A stretch of DNA of 64,000 nt from an uncultured bacterium (GCA_943788935.1 CALSSE010000015.1:62001-126000); one strand, 5' to 3'. Counted from the stretch's first letter, positions 26,486 through 35,195 are shown. Numbers and translations: made by a program. Notes: a model not told the origin generated them from the letters alone.

Positions 26486-28165
26486 CTATTTGAGTACCCC
26501 ACCGGAGAGTACGAATCGAGGATTCCCATACCATCCTCGAACCATCCCATGAATCTGAGCGGGTGTACTGAGCTCTACTTCACAGCTCTCTACACTCCCC
26601 ACTGAGTAGGGGCGACAATCAAAGTTCTCGACAGTGGGTTCATGGCCTATCCTAATATAAAGATCGGCATCGCCGGTCCCCTCCATCATAAATCGATAAG
26701 TGCCCGGCTCCAACGCGGGCGTAGAGAACCGCCACTCTTCCCCTTGAGAGAGCTGCCCCTCTCTGAGGAGTCCCGCCCACGGAGTAGTCATCAATGGGGG
26801 GGCATCAGGGTGATATCCGGGGACAAAAACATTATCTTCTTCACCGGTGACCAAGATCACCTGTTCACGGTCAACTCGAGCGAATATTTCTTCATAAGTG
26901 AGCGGAGAGTCATACGATAAGAGTCCATCGATGAGAGCCATTGACGCTTGGGGCATTGAGAAGAAATAGGAGGGCATCGCGTTATTGACCACATCTACAT
27001 ATCCTCGACCAGTGGGATCATCAGGGTTCACTTCAGCGTGTGCTTCGAATAGGGCCTCATCGACATAAGCATAGGTGTCACAACCGTTCATAAAGACCAC
27101 GCTATACTGACCAGTGACCCAATCTCCTTTGTTGGCGAGCGCGCGTACATTGGCGCCGAGACCGGCATGCCCATTATAGACGATGAGGTCAGCGGTACGT
27201 GAGAGTGCTTCATATCGGAGGTCAAAAGACTCGCCTGCTGTACGCACATTATCCACTAATAATGCCGTTGCCTTTACTCTCTTCCCGTCGGGCAGAGTCG
27301 CCTCAACGACAATATCATGTTGGTCGGCGCTTGGCCGATGGGTTATCACTTCGGGGGTGACTTTCAAGTCCACCGCGCCGCGGGCGCGAAGGGAGTCGAC
27401 CAAGAGCTCATGATAATGTTGAAAACCATGGAACCCTAGGTCTTGGTCTATCTCGGACTCCTCATCAGCGTGACCAAAGACGACGACGGCTTCCAAGACC
27501 TCATCCTCCCACACTTTGTGATATTCGGGATAACGACCTGTAGTCATCACTGGGCTTAGCTTAACCGTTGCCTCTGCCTGCGTAAACTCACCCTCAGCGA
27601 GCTCACAGCCATAGCGCGAGGGGCGATAATAATACCAAATACTCCCTTGATCAACGTCGTGAGCTCCCCAGCTGACACAGTGGGCCTTATATTTATCGGT
27701 AAAGCTCTCTAGACCTCGCCAAGTCAGATCATAAGGAAGCGTAAACATGTAGCTCTCGGGTACAGCATCTTTACTCCAAGCGACGAGGAGTGAGGCTTTG
27801 TAGGAGATAAGAAAGTCACCGTTCTCTTGCGTCTCGATAACGATATTATCTAATTTCAGCTTATCAAGGCGTCCCACAGCTTTATCTCCGTTTAGTTGGC
27901 CGACCGTAAATAGGAGCTGTTGTTCTATTAGACGCGGCGCGTCATAGCTAAGGCTAGAGAGCATCTCGCCCTCAAAGGTAAAGTCGAGGAAGATAGCGGT
28001 AGCGCTGGCATCGGTTTTCCCATCCTCTCCCTTGGTGAGCAGTCGAGCATCGGACTCGGTTGGCGCTTGATTGAGCTCTGTTGAGTCATGACAAGCGCTT
28101 AAGAGTCCAAGATTAAGTAGCAGAGACAGCGAGAGATACATTGAGAACATATTAAAGTTAGACAT
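26486..28165 (-). CDS. Lipoprotein with caspase/gingipain-like core and PPC domain
   Basis: Exported lipoprotein of about 559 residues; lipobox LLSAC, then an EDGKTDAS motif. No named family is certain. The central region shows VYNGHAG and, 31 residues on, VFMNGCDTY: a His and a Cys at the ends of hydrophobic strands, spaced as in C25 and caspase-like clan CD peptidases. The preceding segment VVVFGHADEES and following ASMALIDGLL fit a Rossmann-like caspase fold. The last 90 residues (GEEWRFSTPALEPGTYRFMM, GDADLYIRIG) form a bacterial pre-peptidase C-terminal (PPC) domain. ATG 28165 is preferred over TTG 28189, both with weak ribosome-binding sites. Proteolysis is inferred and a non-catalytic role is possible. 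Confidence 0.68.
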   Translation of the reverse strand: MSNFNMFSMYLSLSLLLNLGLLSACHDSTELNQAPTESDARLLTKGEDGKTDASATAIFLDFTFEGEMLSSLSYDAPRLIEQQLLFTVGQLNGDKAVGRLDKLKLDNIVIETQENGDFLISYKASLLVAWSKDAVPESYMFTLPYDLTWRGLESFTDKYKAHCVSWGAHDVDQGSIWYYYRPSRYGCELAEGEFTQAEATVKLSPVMTTGRYPEYHKVWEDEVLEAVVVFGHADEESEIDQDLGFHGFQHYHELLVDSLRARGAVDLKVTPEVITHRPSADQHDIVVEATLPDGKRVKATALLVDNVRTAGESFDLRYEALSRTADLIVYNGHAGLGANVRALANKGDWVTGQYSVVFMNGCDTYAYVDEALFEAHAEVNPDDPTGRGYVDVVNNAMPSYFFSMPQASMALIDGLLSYDSPLTYEEIFARVDREQVILVTGEEDNVFVPGYHPDAPPLMTTPWAGLLREGQLSQGEEWRFSTPALEPGTYRFMMEGTGDADLYIRIGHEPTVENFDCRPYSVGSVESCEVELSTPAQIHGMVRGWYGNPRFVLSGGVLK

Positions 28166-28356
28166 CTTACGTGAACCTCTATCAGCCAAGAACCTAATAA
28201 TATAGTTTATGTTGAATCCAACTAACTGAAACTCATCTTAAGCACAAGAGACTTTTAAATGACGCTCATGAGTATAGATAAAAAGAATAAATCCTTTGAT
28301 AGGACTTGAACTTAATCGCTATTTTAATCTATGAACCCCCATCATGTTTTAATGTA

Positions 28357-28369
28357 AGATTGACAATCT
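28357..28369 (+). promoter_or_regulatory. Inverted repeat AGATTG-A-CAATCT upstream of propeller operon
   Basis: Perfect six-base arms with a one-base centre, 36 bases before the ATG at 28406; a plausible operator in the divergent region between the caspase-like gene and the propeller operon. Confidence 0.35.
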
Positions 28370-28405
28370 AAGCGTACCGATCAACATCGTGAAAGAGTAC
28401 CCATC

Positions 28406-29683
28406 ATGCGAGACCACTCAGCTAGCTATCTATTGATCTCTTTGCTCACGCTCAGCCCTATTATTCTCACTCAAGTCGCTTGTGATGAAGAGGCGGCTCC
28501 CCTTGGTGAGTCTCAAGTGCTCATCATCGAGGGGAATGAGCAGATCATTCCTGAGGCGATCGGCTGGTTCCCTCAATCCGAGGAAACGAATGGCTTTAAG
28601 GCGGACCGTGATCAAACGAGAGTCGTCTCCGGTCAGGGGATCCCTGTCTTAGGAGCGGGGACTCATCAGCTCAACGCGGTGTCTCTCACCTTAGTTGGCT
28701 CAGAGCGGAACGGCTTGAACTACCCAAGAGACCTAGATTTTAATCCTGAGCGACCCGGTGAACTGTGGGTGATCAACCAGCGTGATGATAGCGCGGTAAT
28801 CTTCGAAGAGGCGGGCTCTGACAAACAGCGCTCTTTAAAAGTGATCGACCCCGCAGCCGACCACTTTATGGAAGAAGTCTCAGCGATTTCTTTCGGCGCT
28901 CCGGGCAAGTTCGCAACCTGCCAAGAGTCGGGGAACACGTATAACGATCGAGCTCGACCTAACCTCTTTATGGGACCCACTCTATGGCCCTCAGATCAGA
29001 ACCTCTTCGGTGAGACAAACCCTGACGCGGTTAACTTTTTAGGGTTCGACCTAGGCTCTCATCTCGATATGCTCCATGAGAGCCCTTATTGTATGGGGAT
29101 AGAGTGGGCTGGAGATGAGGCTTACTGGGTCTTTGAAGGCTTAACCAATAGCTTAGCTCTTATAGACTTCCGTCAAGATCATGGCCCCGGCTTCGACGAT
29201 CACAGCGATGGAGTCATGATGCGGTATGCTAAGGGTCAAGTATTAAGGATTCCCGGTATCCCTTCTCATATAGCCTATGATGAGCAGAGTGGCCTACTCT
29301 ATATCGCTGATACTGGGAATCGACGTATCGGTGTACTCGATGTGAAGATTGGTGGCGCTGAGGGGACTCGACTCCCTGTTAAAGAGCCAGGAACGGTCCT
29401 CGTCGAGCTGAGCGACAGCGGTGACGTGATTAGCCTCCCCGGCACTGAAGGACTTTTGAACGCCCCTTCGGGGATCGCCATCCATAACGGGCTTATTTAC
29501 GTCACCGACGCCGCTAATGGCTACATCGTAGCGCTCAATAAAGAGGGAGAGGTCGTCGATTGGCTCAATACTGGGGCTCCCGGCCTCTTTGGTCTCACCT
29601 TTGACGAGGCGGGGAACATCTATGTTGTTCACGGGCCTGAAAACCTAGTAGTGAAGATCAGTCCACTCACTAGAGAGCGTTGA
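28406..29683 (+). CDS. NHL/YVTN-type beta-propeller lipoprotein
   Basis: Exported lipoprotein of 425 residues; signal ends TQVAC. The mature protein is a run of NHL-like blades: PRDLDFNPERPGELWVIN, then SHIAYDEQSGLLYIADTGNRR, PSGIAIHNGLIYVTDA and LFGLTFDEAGNIYVVHG. A pair of cysteines (FATCQESG, ESPYCMG) sits in the middle. Function unknown; propellers of this kind are usually binding scaffolds. It starts a run of three rightward genes (gap of 42 bases to the next), so it probably shares a transcript with the monohaem lipoprotein and the glycosidase. Confidence 0.78.
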   Translation: MRDHSASYLLISLLTLSPIILTQVACDEEAAPLGESQVLIIEGNEQIIPEAIGWFPQSEETNGFKADRDQTRVVSGQGIPVLGAGTHQLNAVSLTLVGSERNGLNYPRDLDFNPERPGELWVINQRDDSAVIFEEAGSDKQRSLKVIDPAADHFMEEVSAISFGAPGKFATCQESGNTYNDRARPNLFMGPTLWPSDQNLFGETNPDAVNFLGFDLGSHLDMLHESPYCMGIEWAGDEAYWVFEGLTNSLALIDFRQDHGPGFDDHSDGVMMRYAKGQVLRIPGIPSHIAYDEQSGLLYIADTGNRRIGVLDVKIGGAEGTRLPVKEPGTVLVELSDSGDVISLPGTEGLLNAPSGIAIHNGLIYVTDAANGYIVALNKEGEVVDWLNTGAPGLFGLTFDEAGNIYVVHGPENLVVKISPLTRER

Positions 29684-29725
29684 GTCAACGCGATGTAGCC
29701 TAAGGTAAAGAAGAGGAGAGGATCA

Positions 29726-31033
29726 ATGTCATTCATGATCAGAGCATGGCTGATGTGTTACCTATGTTGGGGGGTGATGTCAGCTTGTGACAAGAACGTC
29801 CCGCTTGGCGAGGTGAGTCACCTAGACGAAGCTCGATTACCTAATGAGCCTGTCGACGAGAATCAAATGCTGAGCGGTAAAACGGACGCCGGGCGAGGTT
29901 TCCCTCAGTTTCAAGATCTAGCGATCATTATCCCCCATGATGAGGCGCTCATCCAAGCCACCAAGGTGATGCCAGAACGGTGGATTCATCAGGTTGATGA
30001 GGCCCTCGCCGCCTCTGAGCTTGATGAATATATCAGCGATGAGAACTACATTGATGACTGGCGGTTGGTCTCGCTGCGAGTCAGCCCCTGCAGTCCTCTC
30101 GGTCGAGTCGCTGACCCCGAGGAGATCGATCGCCTCTGTTGGCCGGGTGTGCGTCTCGTCTTTCAGCCGCTGATCGAGCGGATCAATATTCGTGGAACGA
30201 TCAGAGACCACTACGCTGATGATCGAGCGATTCATGCACTTTATCGATTCGCTCCTCAGGATCCTGAGCTTCAGATTCTCTTGGAGCAGCTTCAGAGAGG
30301 TCAGCGCTTACTTGACTTAGATCCACAGGGGATCGCCCGATTCGAAAACGCTCGTGACCAAGCGGCTCGATCACTCCTCTCTCAGGTGCGTTCTTTACGC
30401 TTAACGGACGCGACCTATGGTTTACCACAAGAACGTCCTGAATTTTATGATCTTGAGCTCAGTAATCGCTTTAGAGAAGCGCTGCTGACCGACATACTAA
30501 ATACTCATTGCTCTCCGAGCGCTCTCCATGAGTTAACCGCATTTTCTCTCCCGCTGGGGAGGAGGCCCGCCTCTTTAGACCTGTGGTCCTTCGTCGCGTT
30601 TACCCAAGATGGAGGAGAGCTCACCCAAGCCTCACTAGAAGTGAGGAGTCGTGAAGAGGGTAAGCTGCTTTACATCTTTGAAGGGGAGGGAGCGTTACGG
30701 AGTGAAGATGTGACGATGACGCATGGAGATTATCAATTAACGGAGGCGCTCTCTAGTCTAGAGGCAGAGAGTAGAACACAGCTTGAAGAGCAAGTGATCA
30801 TCGAGACCGCGTTAGATGATCCAAAGATAGAGGCGATCAATGATCCCTATCAGACCTTGGTGAGCCACACTACCTGTGCTTCTTGTCATCGAGCAAATGG
30901 TCAAAACTTTAACTTTCATAACTTGTCCTATTTTGAAGATCAAGAGATCAGTATATCTCCTCGAACCTTCGCAGATGTAGAGCGTGATCTCTCTTGGAGC
31001 GTCGCTCTTCTAAGGGACCGTAGCCACGATTAA
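29726..31033 (+). CDS. Lipoprotein with a single C-terminal haem c motif
   Basis: Exported lipoprotein of 435 residues; signal ends GVMSAC, and LSGKTDAG follows about 30 residues later. Most of the protein matches no family I know. Near the C-terminus lies CASCH (TTCASCHRANG), a haem c attachment site in a context typical of cytochrome c. I do not see a clear Met ligand downstream. The sequence between has charged helices and two strand-rich patches. The start is well supported by GGAGAGG. It sits between the propeller and glycosidase genes (42- and 10-base gaps), suggesting a shared task, perhaps surface redox. Confidence 0.7.
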   Translation: MSFMIRAWLMCYLCWGVMSACDKNVPLGEVSHLDEARLPNEPVDENQMLSGKTDAGRGFPQFQDLAIIIPHDEALIQATKVMPERWIHQVDEALAASELDEYISDENYIDDWRLVSLRVSPCSPLGRVADPEEIDRLCWPGVRLVFQPLIERINIRGTIRDHYADDRAIHALYRFAPQDPELQILLEQLQRGQRLLDLDPQGIARFENARDQAARSLLSQVRSLRLTDATYGLPQERPEFYDLELSNRFREALLTDILNTHCSPSALHELTAFSLPLGRRPASLDLWSFVAFTQDGGELTQASLEVRSREEGKLLYIFEGEGALRSEDVTMTHGDYQLTEALSSLEAESRTQLEEQVIIETALDDPKIEAINDPYQTLVSHTTCASCHRANGQNFNFHNLSYFEDQEISISPRTFADVERDLSWSVALLRDRSHD

Positions 31034-31043
31034 ACGGTACATT

Positions 31044-33050
31044 ATGAGTGATCTACTGCTTCGCTGTTTGGGCGCATGGCTTTTATGCAACGCCCTCTCT
31101 TTACCTACCACGGAGGCTAGAGTCGGAGATTGGGGAGACCCGATCGAGATTAGTGCCTTCCCCTTTATTCACCGAGCCTCAACCGCGACCCGACTCTCCA
31201 CTGTTGATCGGTATAGCTGCGCTCCGAACACCTCGGAGAGTGGTCCTGAGGTCATGTATCGGCTAGAGCTTGTTCAGCCAACGATCCTCAGCGCTTCGGT
31301 AGAAGGGGATAATGGCGTCGTGGATATTGATCTGCAACTCTTGAGCGCAACGACGCTTTCGGCTGGACAGGCGACTGATTGTTTAGCTAGAGATAACCGT
31401 ACCTTAGAGCGGAGTCTCTCAGCGGGTACATATTATTTGGCCGTCGACAGCTACCAAGGGATCGCCCAAGCAGGTCTATACACGCTCCGAGTCAACCTCG
31501 CCGAAGAGGGAGGTTGGAGTGAGAGGCCGATCGCTAATGGTGTTACATTAGAGACTCGGCGCTATGACTCTCTCTTTGGGGGAACTCAGTTTGGGAGTGT
31601 ACTTCGCGTCGACCTCAGCGAACCTGGGGTAGAAGTGAAGCCGGTGAGGAGCAACCAGTGTCAGACGACTTCACAGTTGGCTCGCTCAGCAGGTGCGGTA
31701 GCCGCGGTGAACGGTGGATTCTTCGATGGTGCTTGCGGTTCAGTCTCGCTTGTTAAAATAGACGGTCAGCTATTCAACAGCAACGCTCGTGGGAGATCAG
31801 CGATTGGCTTCACTGAGACCGGTTTACCAATGATCGATTGGGTGAACGCTGGCGCAGATTGGCCACTCGCTTATCATGCGCTAGGAGGACTCTCTCGTCT
31901 CGCTGAGGCGGAGATGGTCTCTGTAGAGTGGGAGCGAGATGCAGCGACCTATAGCTTTGCCCATAATCGCCACCCGAGAACAGGGGTCGCTATTGGGGCA
32001 GGGGGAGAGCTGATGATGGCCACCCTCGACGGCCGCACCGCCGCCGGCAATGGTGTGAGTCTCTTTGATTTTGGCCAATGGTTTGTTTGGCTCGGGGCGA
32101 CCGAGGCGCTTAATCTTGATGGTGGCGGATCAACGACCCTGTGGACGAGTACTGAGGGGGTGGTCAACTTTCCGAGCGATAATGGCCTCGCTGATCATTA
32201 TGGTGAGCGTGGAGTGGCTAGTATTTTAGCGGTCTTTGCGCCCGCTCTGCAACGAGAGACGGAGTGGATCATCAGCGGTGGTCCCTCCTCGATCTCCTTA
32301 GGAGGTCGCGCTGATTTCGAGATCTTTACCCGAGATCCAGATGGCCAGCTCTTATCGCTCCGCGTCCGTCACAATGGCCTAGGTGATATGCGACTAAATG
32401 ATCGAGGAGATGGAACAGGAGCGCTCAGCTACACCGCCTCTAATGATGATATGAGAGAGGTTGTCCTCACCTTTGAGGCCTTAGATGGCGCTCGCATCGA
32501 TGGGGTGTGGACAGAGCGTCTAACGATCATTGGCGGAGGCGGGAGCGGTGGGACAGATGATCCGGGTCAAGGGAGCGGCGGAGATCCCATGAGCGGCGGA
32601 GATCCCATGAGCGGCGGAGATCCCATGAGCGGCGGAGATCCCATGAGCGGCGGAGATCCCATGAGCGGCGGAGACCCCATGAGCGGCGGAGACCCCATGA
32701 GCGGCGGAGATCCCATGAGCGGCGGAAATGCCATGAGCGGCGGAAATGCCATGAGCGGCGGAAACCCCATGAGCGGCGGAAACCCCATGAGCGGCGGAAA
32801 CCCCATGATCGGCGGAAATCCCATGATCGGCGGAAATCCCATGAGCGGCGGAGATCCCATGAGCGGAGGTGAGTCGACTCCGATGAATCCATCGGGGGGC
32901 AGCGATGTCGAGCAGAGGTCTTCTCGTGAGTCAAACTCAGGCGCTAATTGTGCTCAGCGGAGAGGACAACTCCCTCTGTGGGTCTTCACTCTATGGGGAG
33001 TGAGCGCATTGATGATCAGAAGGAGAAAAGCTCTAAAGCAAGAGCGCTAA
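31044..33050 (+). CDS. Phosphodiester glycosidase-family protein (NAGPA-like) with sorting tail
   Basis: Exported protein of 668 residues with a Sec signal (cleavage near TEA-RVGD). An N-terminal PPC-like beta domain (about 45-150) precedes a phosphodiester glycosidase domain (PF09992) recognisable by AAVNGGFFDG, ALGGLSRL, RTGVAIGAGGELMM, NLDGGGSTTLW and GERGVASILAVF. The family includes the human uncovering enzyme; bacterial members act on exopolysaccharide or sugar phosphodiesters. A 16-copy GGDPMS linker leads to a tail GANCAQ, hydrophobic helix, RRRKA that resembles MYXO-CTERM. The ATG has a weak ribosome-binding site ten bases after the upstream gene, so translation may be coupled. Confidence 0.85.
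   Translation: MSDLLLRCLGAWLLCNALSLPTTEARVGDWGDPIEISAFPFIHRASTATRLSTVDRYSCAPNTSESGPEVMYRLELVQPTILSASVEGDNGVVDIDLQLLSATTLSAGQATDCLARDNRTLERSLSAGTYYLAVDSYQGIAQAGLYTLRVNLAEEGGWSERPIANGVTLETRRYDSLFGGTQFGSVLRVDLSEPGVEVKPVRSNQCQTTSQLARSAGAVAAVNGGFFDGACGSVSLVKIDGQLFNSNARGRSAIGFTETGLPMIDWVNAGADWPLAYHALGGLSRLAEAEMVSVEWERDAATYSFAHNRHPRTGVAIGAGGELMMATLDGRTAAGNGVSLFDFGQWFVWLGATEALNLDGGGSTTLWTSTEGVVNFPSDNGLADHYGERGVASILAVFAPALQRETEWIISGGPSSISLGGRADFEIFTRDPDGQLLSLRVRHNGLGDMRLNDRGDGTGALSYTASNDDMREVVLTFEALDGARIDGVWTERLTIIGGGGSGGTDDPGQGSGGDPMSGGDPMSGGDPMSGGDPMSGGDPMSGGDPMSGGDPMSGGDPMSGGNAMSGGNAMSGGNPMSGGNPMSGGNPMIGGNPMIGGNPMSGGDPMSGGESTPMNPSGGSDVEQRSSRESNSGANCAQRRGQLPLWVFTLWGVSALMIRRRKALKQER
32577..32864 (+). 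repeat. 16-copy 18-bp in-frame array encoding GGDPMS
   Basis: Unit GGCGGAGATCCCATGAGC. Eight GGDPMS, two GGNAMS, two GGNPMS, two GGNPMI, then GGNPMS and GGDPMS. Variants are clustered next to each other, as expected from local unit duplication. Confidence 0.96.
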
Positions 33051-33079
33051 AGGAAGAGTCTCGCTCTCCTCCAAGACAC

Positions 33080-34810
33080 TCAGTGATCCACCGCTTCTTT
33101 AGCTCCTGCGGGAATGCGGATGTCTTCCACTAGCGCTTGAATCTCTGCAGGAGGCTCATCGGTGTAGAGGCTCACCACGTTGGCGACAGCGAAATTCACT
33201 AAAGCGCCTACGACACCAAATGCGTTGGGTTCAATCCCAAAGAACCATCGTTGGCCGAGGCCTTCTAGATAGGTCCATTCTGGGATAAACATAATCCCTT
33301 TATGCTGAAATACATAAAACAAGGTGACGCTAATCCCGGCGATCATCCCCGCGACTGCTCCCTCTCTCGAGATCCGCTTGGAGAAGATCCCCATCATGAG
33401 CGCAGGAAAGATCGAGGAGGCGGCGAGTCCAAAGGCTAAGGCCACTGTGCCCGCGGCGAAACCTGGAGGGTTAAGCCCTAAATACCCAGCGCCTACGATC
33501 GCTAGCGCCATCGCTCCTCGAGAGGCGTTAAGTTCTGCCTTCTCACTGATCTCTGGCATAAATGTTCGTTTTAGGAGATCATGAGAGATGGCAGAGGAAA
33601 TGGCGAGTAGGAGTCCCGCTGCGGTAGAGAGAGCGGCAGCGAGCCCACCTGCAGCGACTAGAGCGATGACCCAAAACGGAAGTTTTGCGATCTCGGGGTT
33701 TGCTAAGACCAAAATATCACGATCAATCTTGACCATCTCATTCATTTCAGGGTTGGAATGATATTGGATGCGACCATCCTTGTTTTTATCTTCATAAGCG
33801 AGTAAACCGGTCGCTTCCCACTTTTTAAACCACTCCGGACGCTCTTCGATGAGTAGATGTTCTCCTGGCTTAGGCTCAAGCGTTTGCATCAGATTGAGTC
33901 GCGCCATACCTGCTACCGCGGGAGCAGTAGTGTAAAGGATAGCGATAAAGAGTAGCGCCCAGCCAGCAGAGCTACGAGCATCTTTTACCTTGGGGACAGT
34001 AAAAAAGCGGATGATCACATGAGGGAGCCCAGCGGTTCCGATCATAAGCGAGGCGGTGTAGGCCATCATATTTAGGGTGCTGATCCTCGTGTTCGTCGTA
34101 TATTCAGCAAAACCTAGATCAACAACAATTTGATCTATCTTATCTAGTAAATAAGTCTCTGAACCTGCGAGAGTACTACCTAAACCGAGTTGAGGAATGG
34201 GGTTGCCGGTAAGCTGGAGGCTGATAAATATTGCTGGGATCGTGTAAGCGAAGATAAGCACACAATATTGGGCGATCTGAGTATAAGTGATCCCTTTCAT
34301 GCCGCCGACCACAGCATAGAAGAAAACGATGATCATTCCTGTGTAAAGTCCTGTCTCATAATCGGTCTCTAAAAAACGAGAGAAGGCGACGCCAATCCCC
34401 TTCATTTGCCCTATCACGTAGGTCACTGAGCAGATAATTAAGCAGATCACCGCCACGATCCGCGCGGTGTCCGAGTAATAGCGATCACCGATGAATTCAG
34501 GGACAGTAAATTTCCCATACTTACGCAGATAAGGTGCGAGGAGCATCGCTAAGATCACATAGCCTCCTGTCCACCCCATTAAAAACACCGACCCTCCATA
34601 TCCCAAGAAGGCGATGAGTCCCGCCATCCCGATAAATGACGCCGCTGACATCCAGTCAGCAGCGGTCGCCATCCCATTTGCGATGGGATGTATACCTCCT
34701 CCGGCGACATAGAATTCTTTAGTTGAGCCTGCTCGTGCCCAAATCGCGATCCCAATATAGAGGGCGAAGGTAAAGCCGACGACAATATGAGTTGTTGTTG
34801 TGAGGTCCAT
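33080..34810 (-). CDS. Sodium/solute symporter, large subunit (VC_2705 type)
   Basis: Inner-membrane transporter of the SSS family, 576 residues with about 13 membrane helices. Hallmarks are the N-terminal EFYVAGGGIHPIANGMATAADWMSA region, SFIGMAGL, GKFTVPEFIGDRYY and GQMKGIGVAF. The family member most like it is the acetate/carboxylate-type VC_2705 group, which works with a small DUF4212 partner; that partner is the next gene upstream, and TAATG makes the stop and start overlap. A charged cytoplasmic loop (KPGEHLLIEERP) lies in the middle. Predicted substrate is a small carboxylate such as acetate, but this is not provable here. Confidence 0.88.
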   Translation of the reverse strand: MDLTTTTHIVVGFTFALYIGIAIWARAGSTKEFYVAGGGIHPIANGMATAADWMSAASFIGMAGLIAFLGYGGSVFLMGWTGGYVILAMLLAPYLRKYGKFTVPEFIGDRYYSDTARIVAVICLIICSVTYVIGQMKGIGVAFSRFLETDYETGLYTGMIIVFFYAVVGGMKGITYTQIAQYCVLIFAYTIPAIFISLQLTGNPIPQLGLGSTLAGSETYLLDKIDQIVVDLGFAEYTTNTRISTLNMMAYTASLMIGTAGLPHVIIRFFTVPKVKDARSSAGWALLFIAILYTTAPAVAGMARLNLMQTLEPKPGEHLLIEERPEWFKKWEATGLLAYEDKNKDGRIQYHSNPEMNEMVKIDRDILVLANPEIAKLPFWVIALVAAGGLAAALSTAAGLLLAISSAISHDLLKRTFMPEISEKAELNASRGAMALAIVGAGYLGLNPPGFAAGTVALAFGLAASSIFPALMMGIFSKRISREGAVAGMIAGISVTLFYVFQHKGIMFIPEWTYLEGLGQRWFFGIEPNAFGVVGALVNFAVANVVSLYTDEPPAEIQALVEDIRIPAGAKEAVDH

Positions 34811-35181
34811 TAATCACTCTCCTCTACACCGAATTCACGATCGAGCCGCTCCATCGCCTTGGTGTAATAAAAGATCAGGGCGATAAAGGTGTAAATCGAG
34901 CCTTGCTGCGCGAACCAAAAACCGAGTTTATAGCCGCCAATTTTGATGTGGTTTAAGGTGTCGACAAATAAAATACCACAGCCATAGCTCACAACGAACC
35001 AGATGATGCCTAGCTTGATCATGAGGGACAGGTTACGTCGCCAATATTCTTGGGCGTCAATGTCTGTGGGTGAAGAGTCTGTGGGTGAAGAGTCTGTGGG
35101 TGAAGAGTCTGTGGGTGAAGAGTCTGTGGGTGAAGGGTCTGTGGGTGAAGAGTCTGTGGGTGAAGGGTCTGTGTCTGCCAA
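34810..35181 (-). CDS. DUF4212 small subunit of the symporter, with repeat extension
   Basis: Small membrane protein with two helices, the DUF4212 partner of VC_2705-type symporters: YWRRNLSLMIKLGIIWF, YGCGILFVDTLN, then LGFWFAQQGSIYTFIALIFYY and EFGVEE. I start it at TTG 35181, where AAAAGGAG lies six bases upstream; the longer ATG at 35265 has no ribosome-binding site and adds 28 residues outside the family. The 123-residue form still carries an unusual N-terminal extension made of seven [SP]SPTD pentapeptides ahead of the first helix. It overlaps the large subunit by one base. Confidence 0.82.
   Translation of the reverse strand: MADTDPSPTDSSPTDPSPTDSSPTDSSPTDSSPTDSSPTDIDAQEYWRRNLSLMIKLGIIWFVVSYGCGILFVDTLNHIKIGGYKLGFWFAQQGSIYTFIALIFYYTKAMERLDREFGVEESD
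35062..35166 (-). repeat. 7-copy 15-bp in-frame array encoding SSPTD/PSPTD
   Basis: Coding-strand unit TCTTCACCCACAGAC, with two copies changed to CCTTCA (P). Located in the cytoplasmic-side extension of a small membrane protein rather than in an exported linker. Confidence 0.93.
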
Positions 35182-35187
35182 CGCGAG

Positions 35188-35195
35188 CTCCTTTT
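35188..35195 (-). promoter_or_regulatory. Shine-Dalgarno AAAAGGAG fixing a TTG start at 35181
   Basis: Near-consensus site six bases before TTG, inside the longer ATG reading; it argues that translation begins at the TTG. Confidence 0.7.

Noticed and set aside
32527..32934. Minus-strand frames encoding RRSWD- and PPLMG-type repeats
   Set aside because: Shadows of the GGDPMS array in the glycosidase gene.
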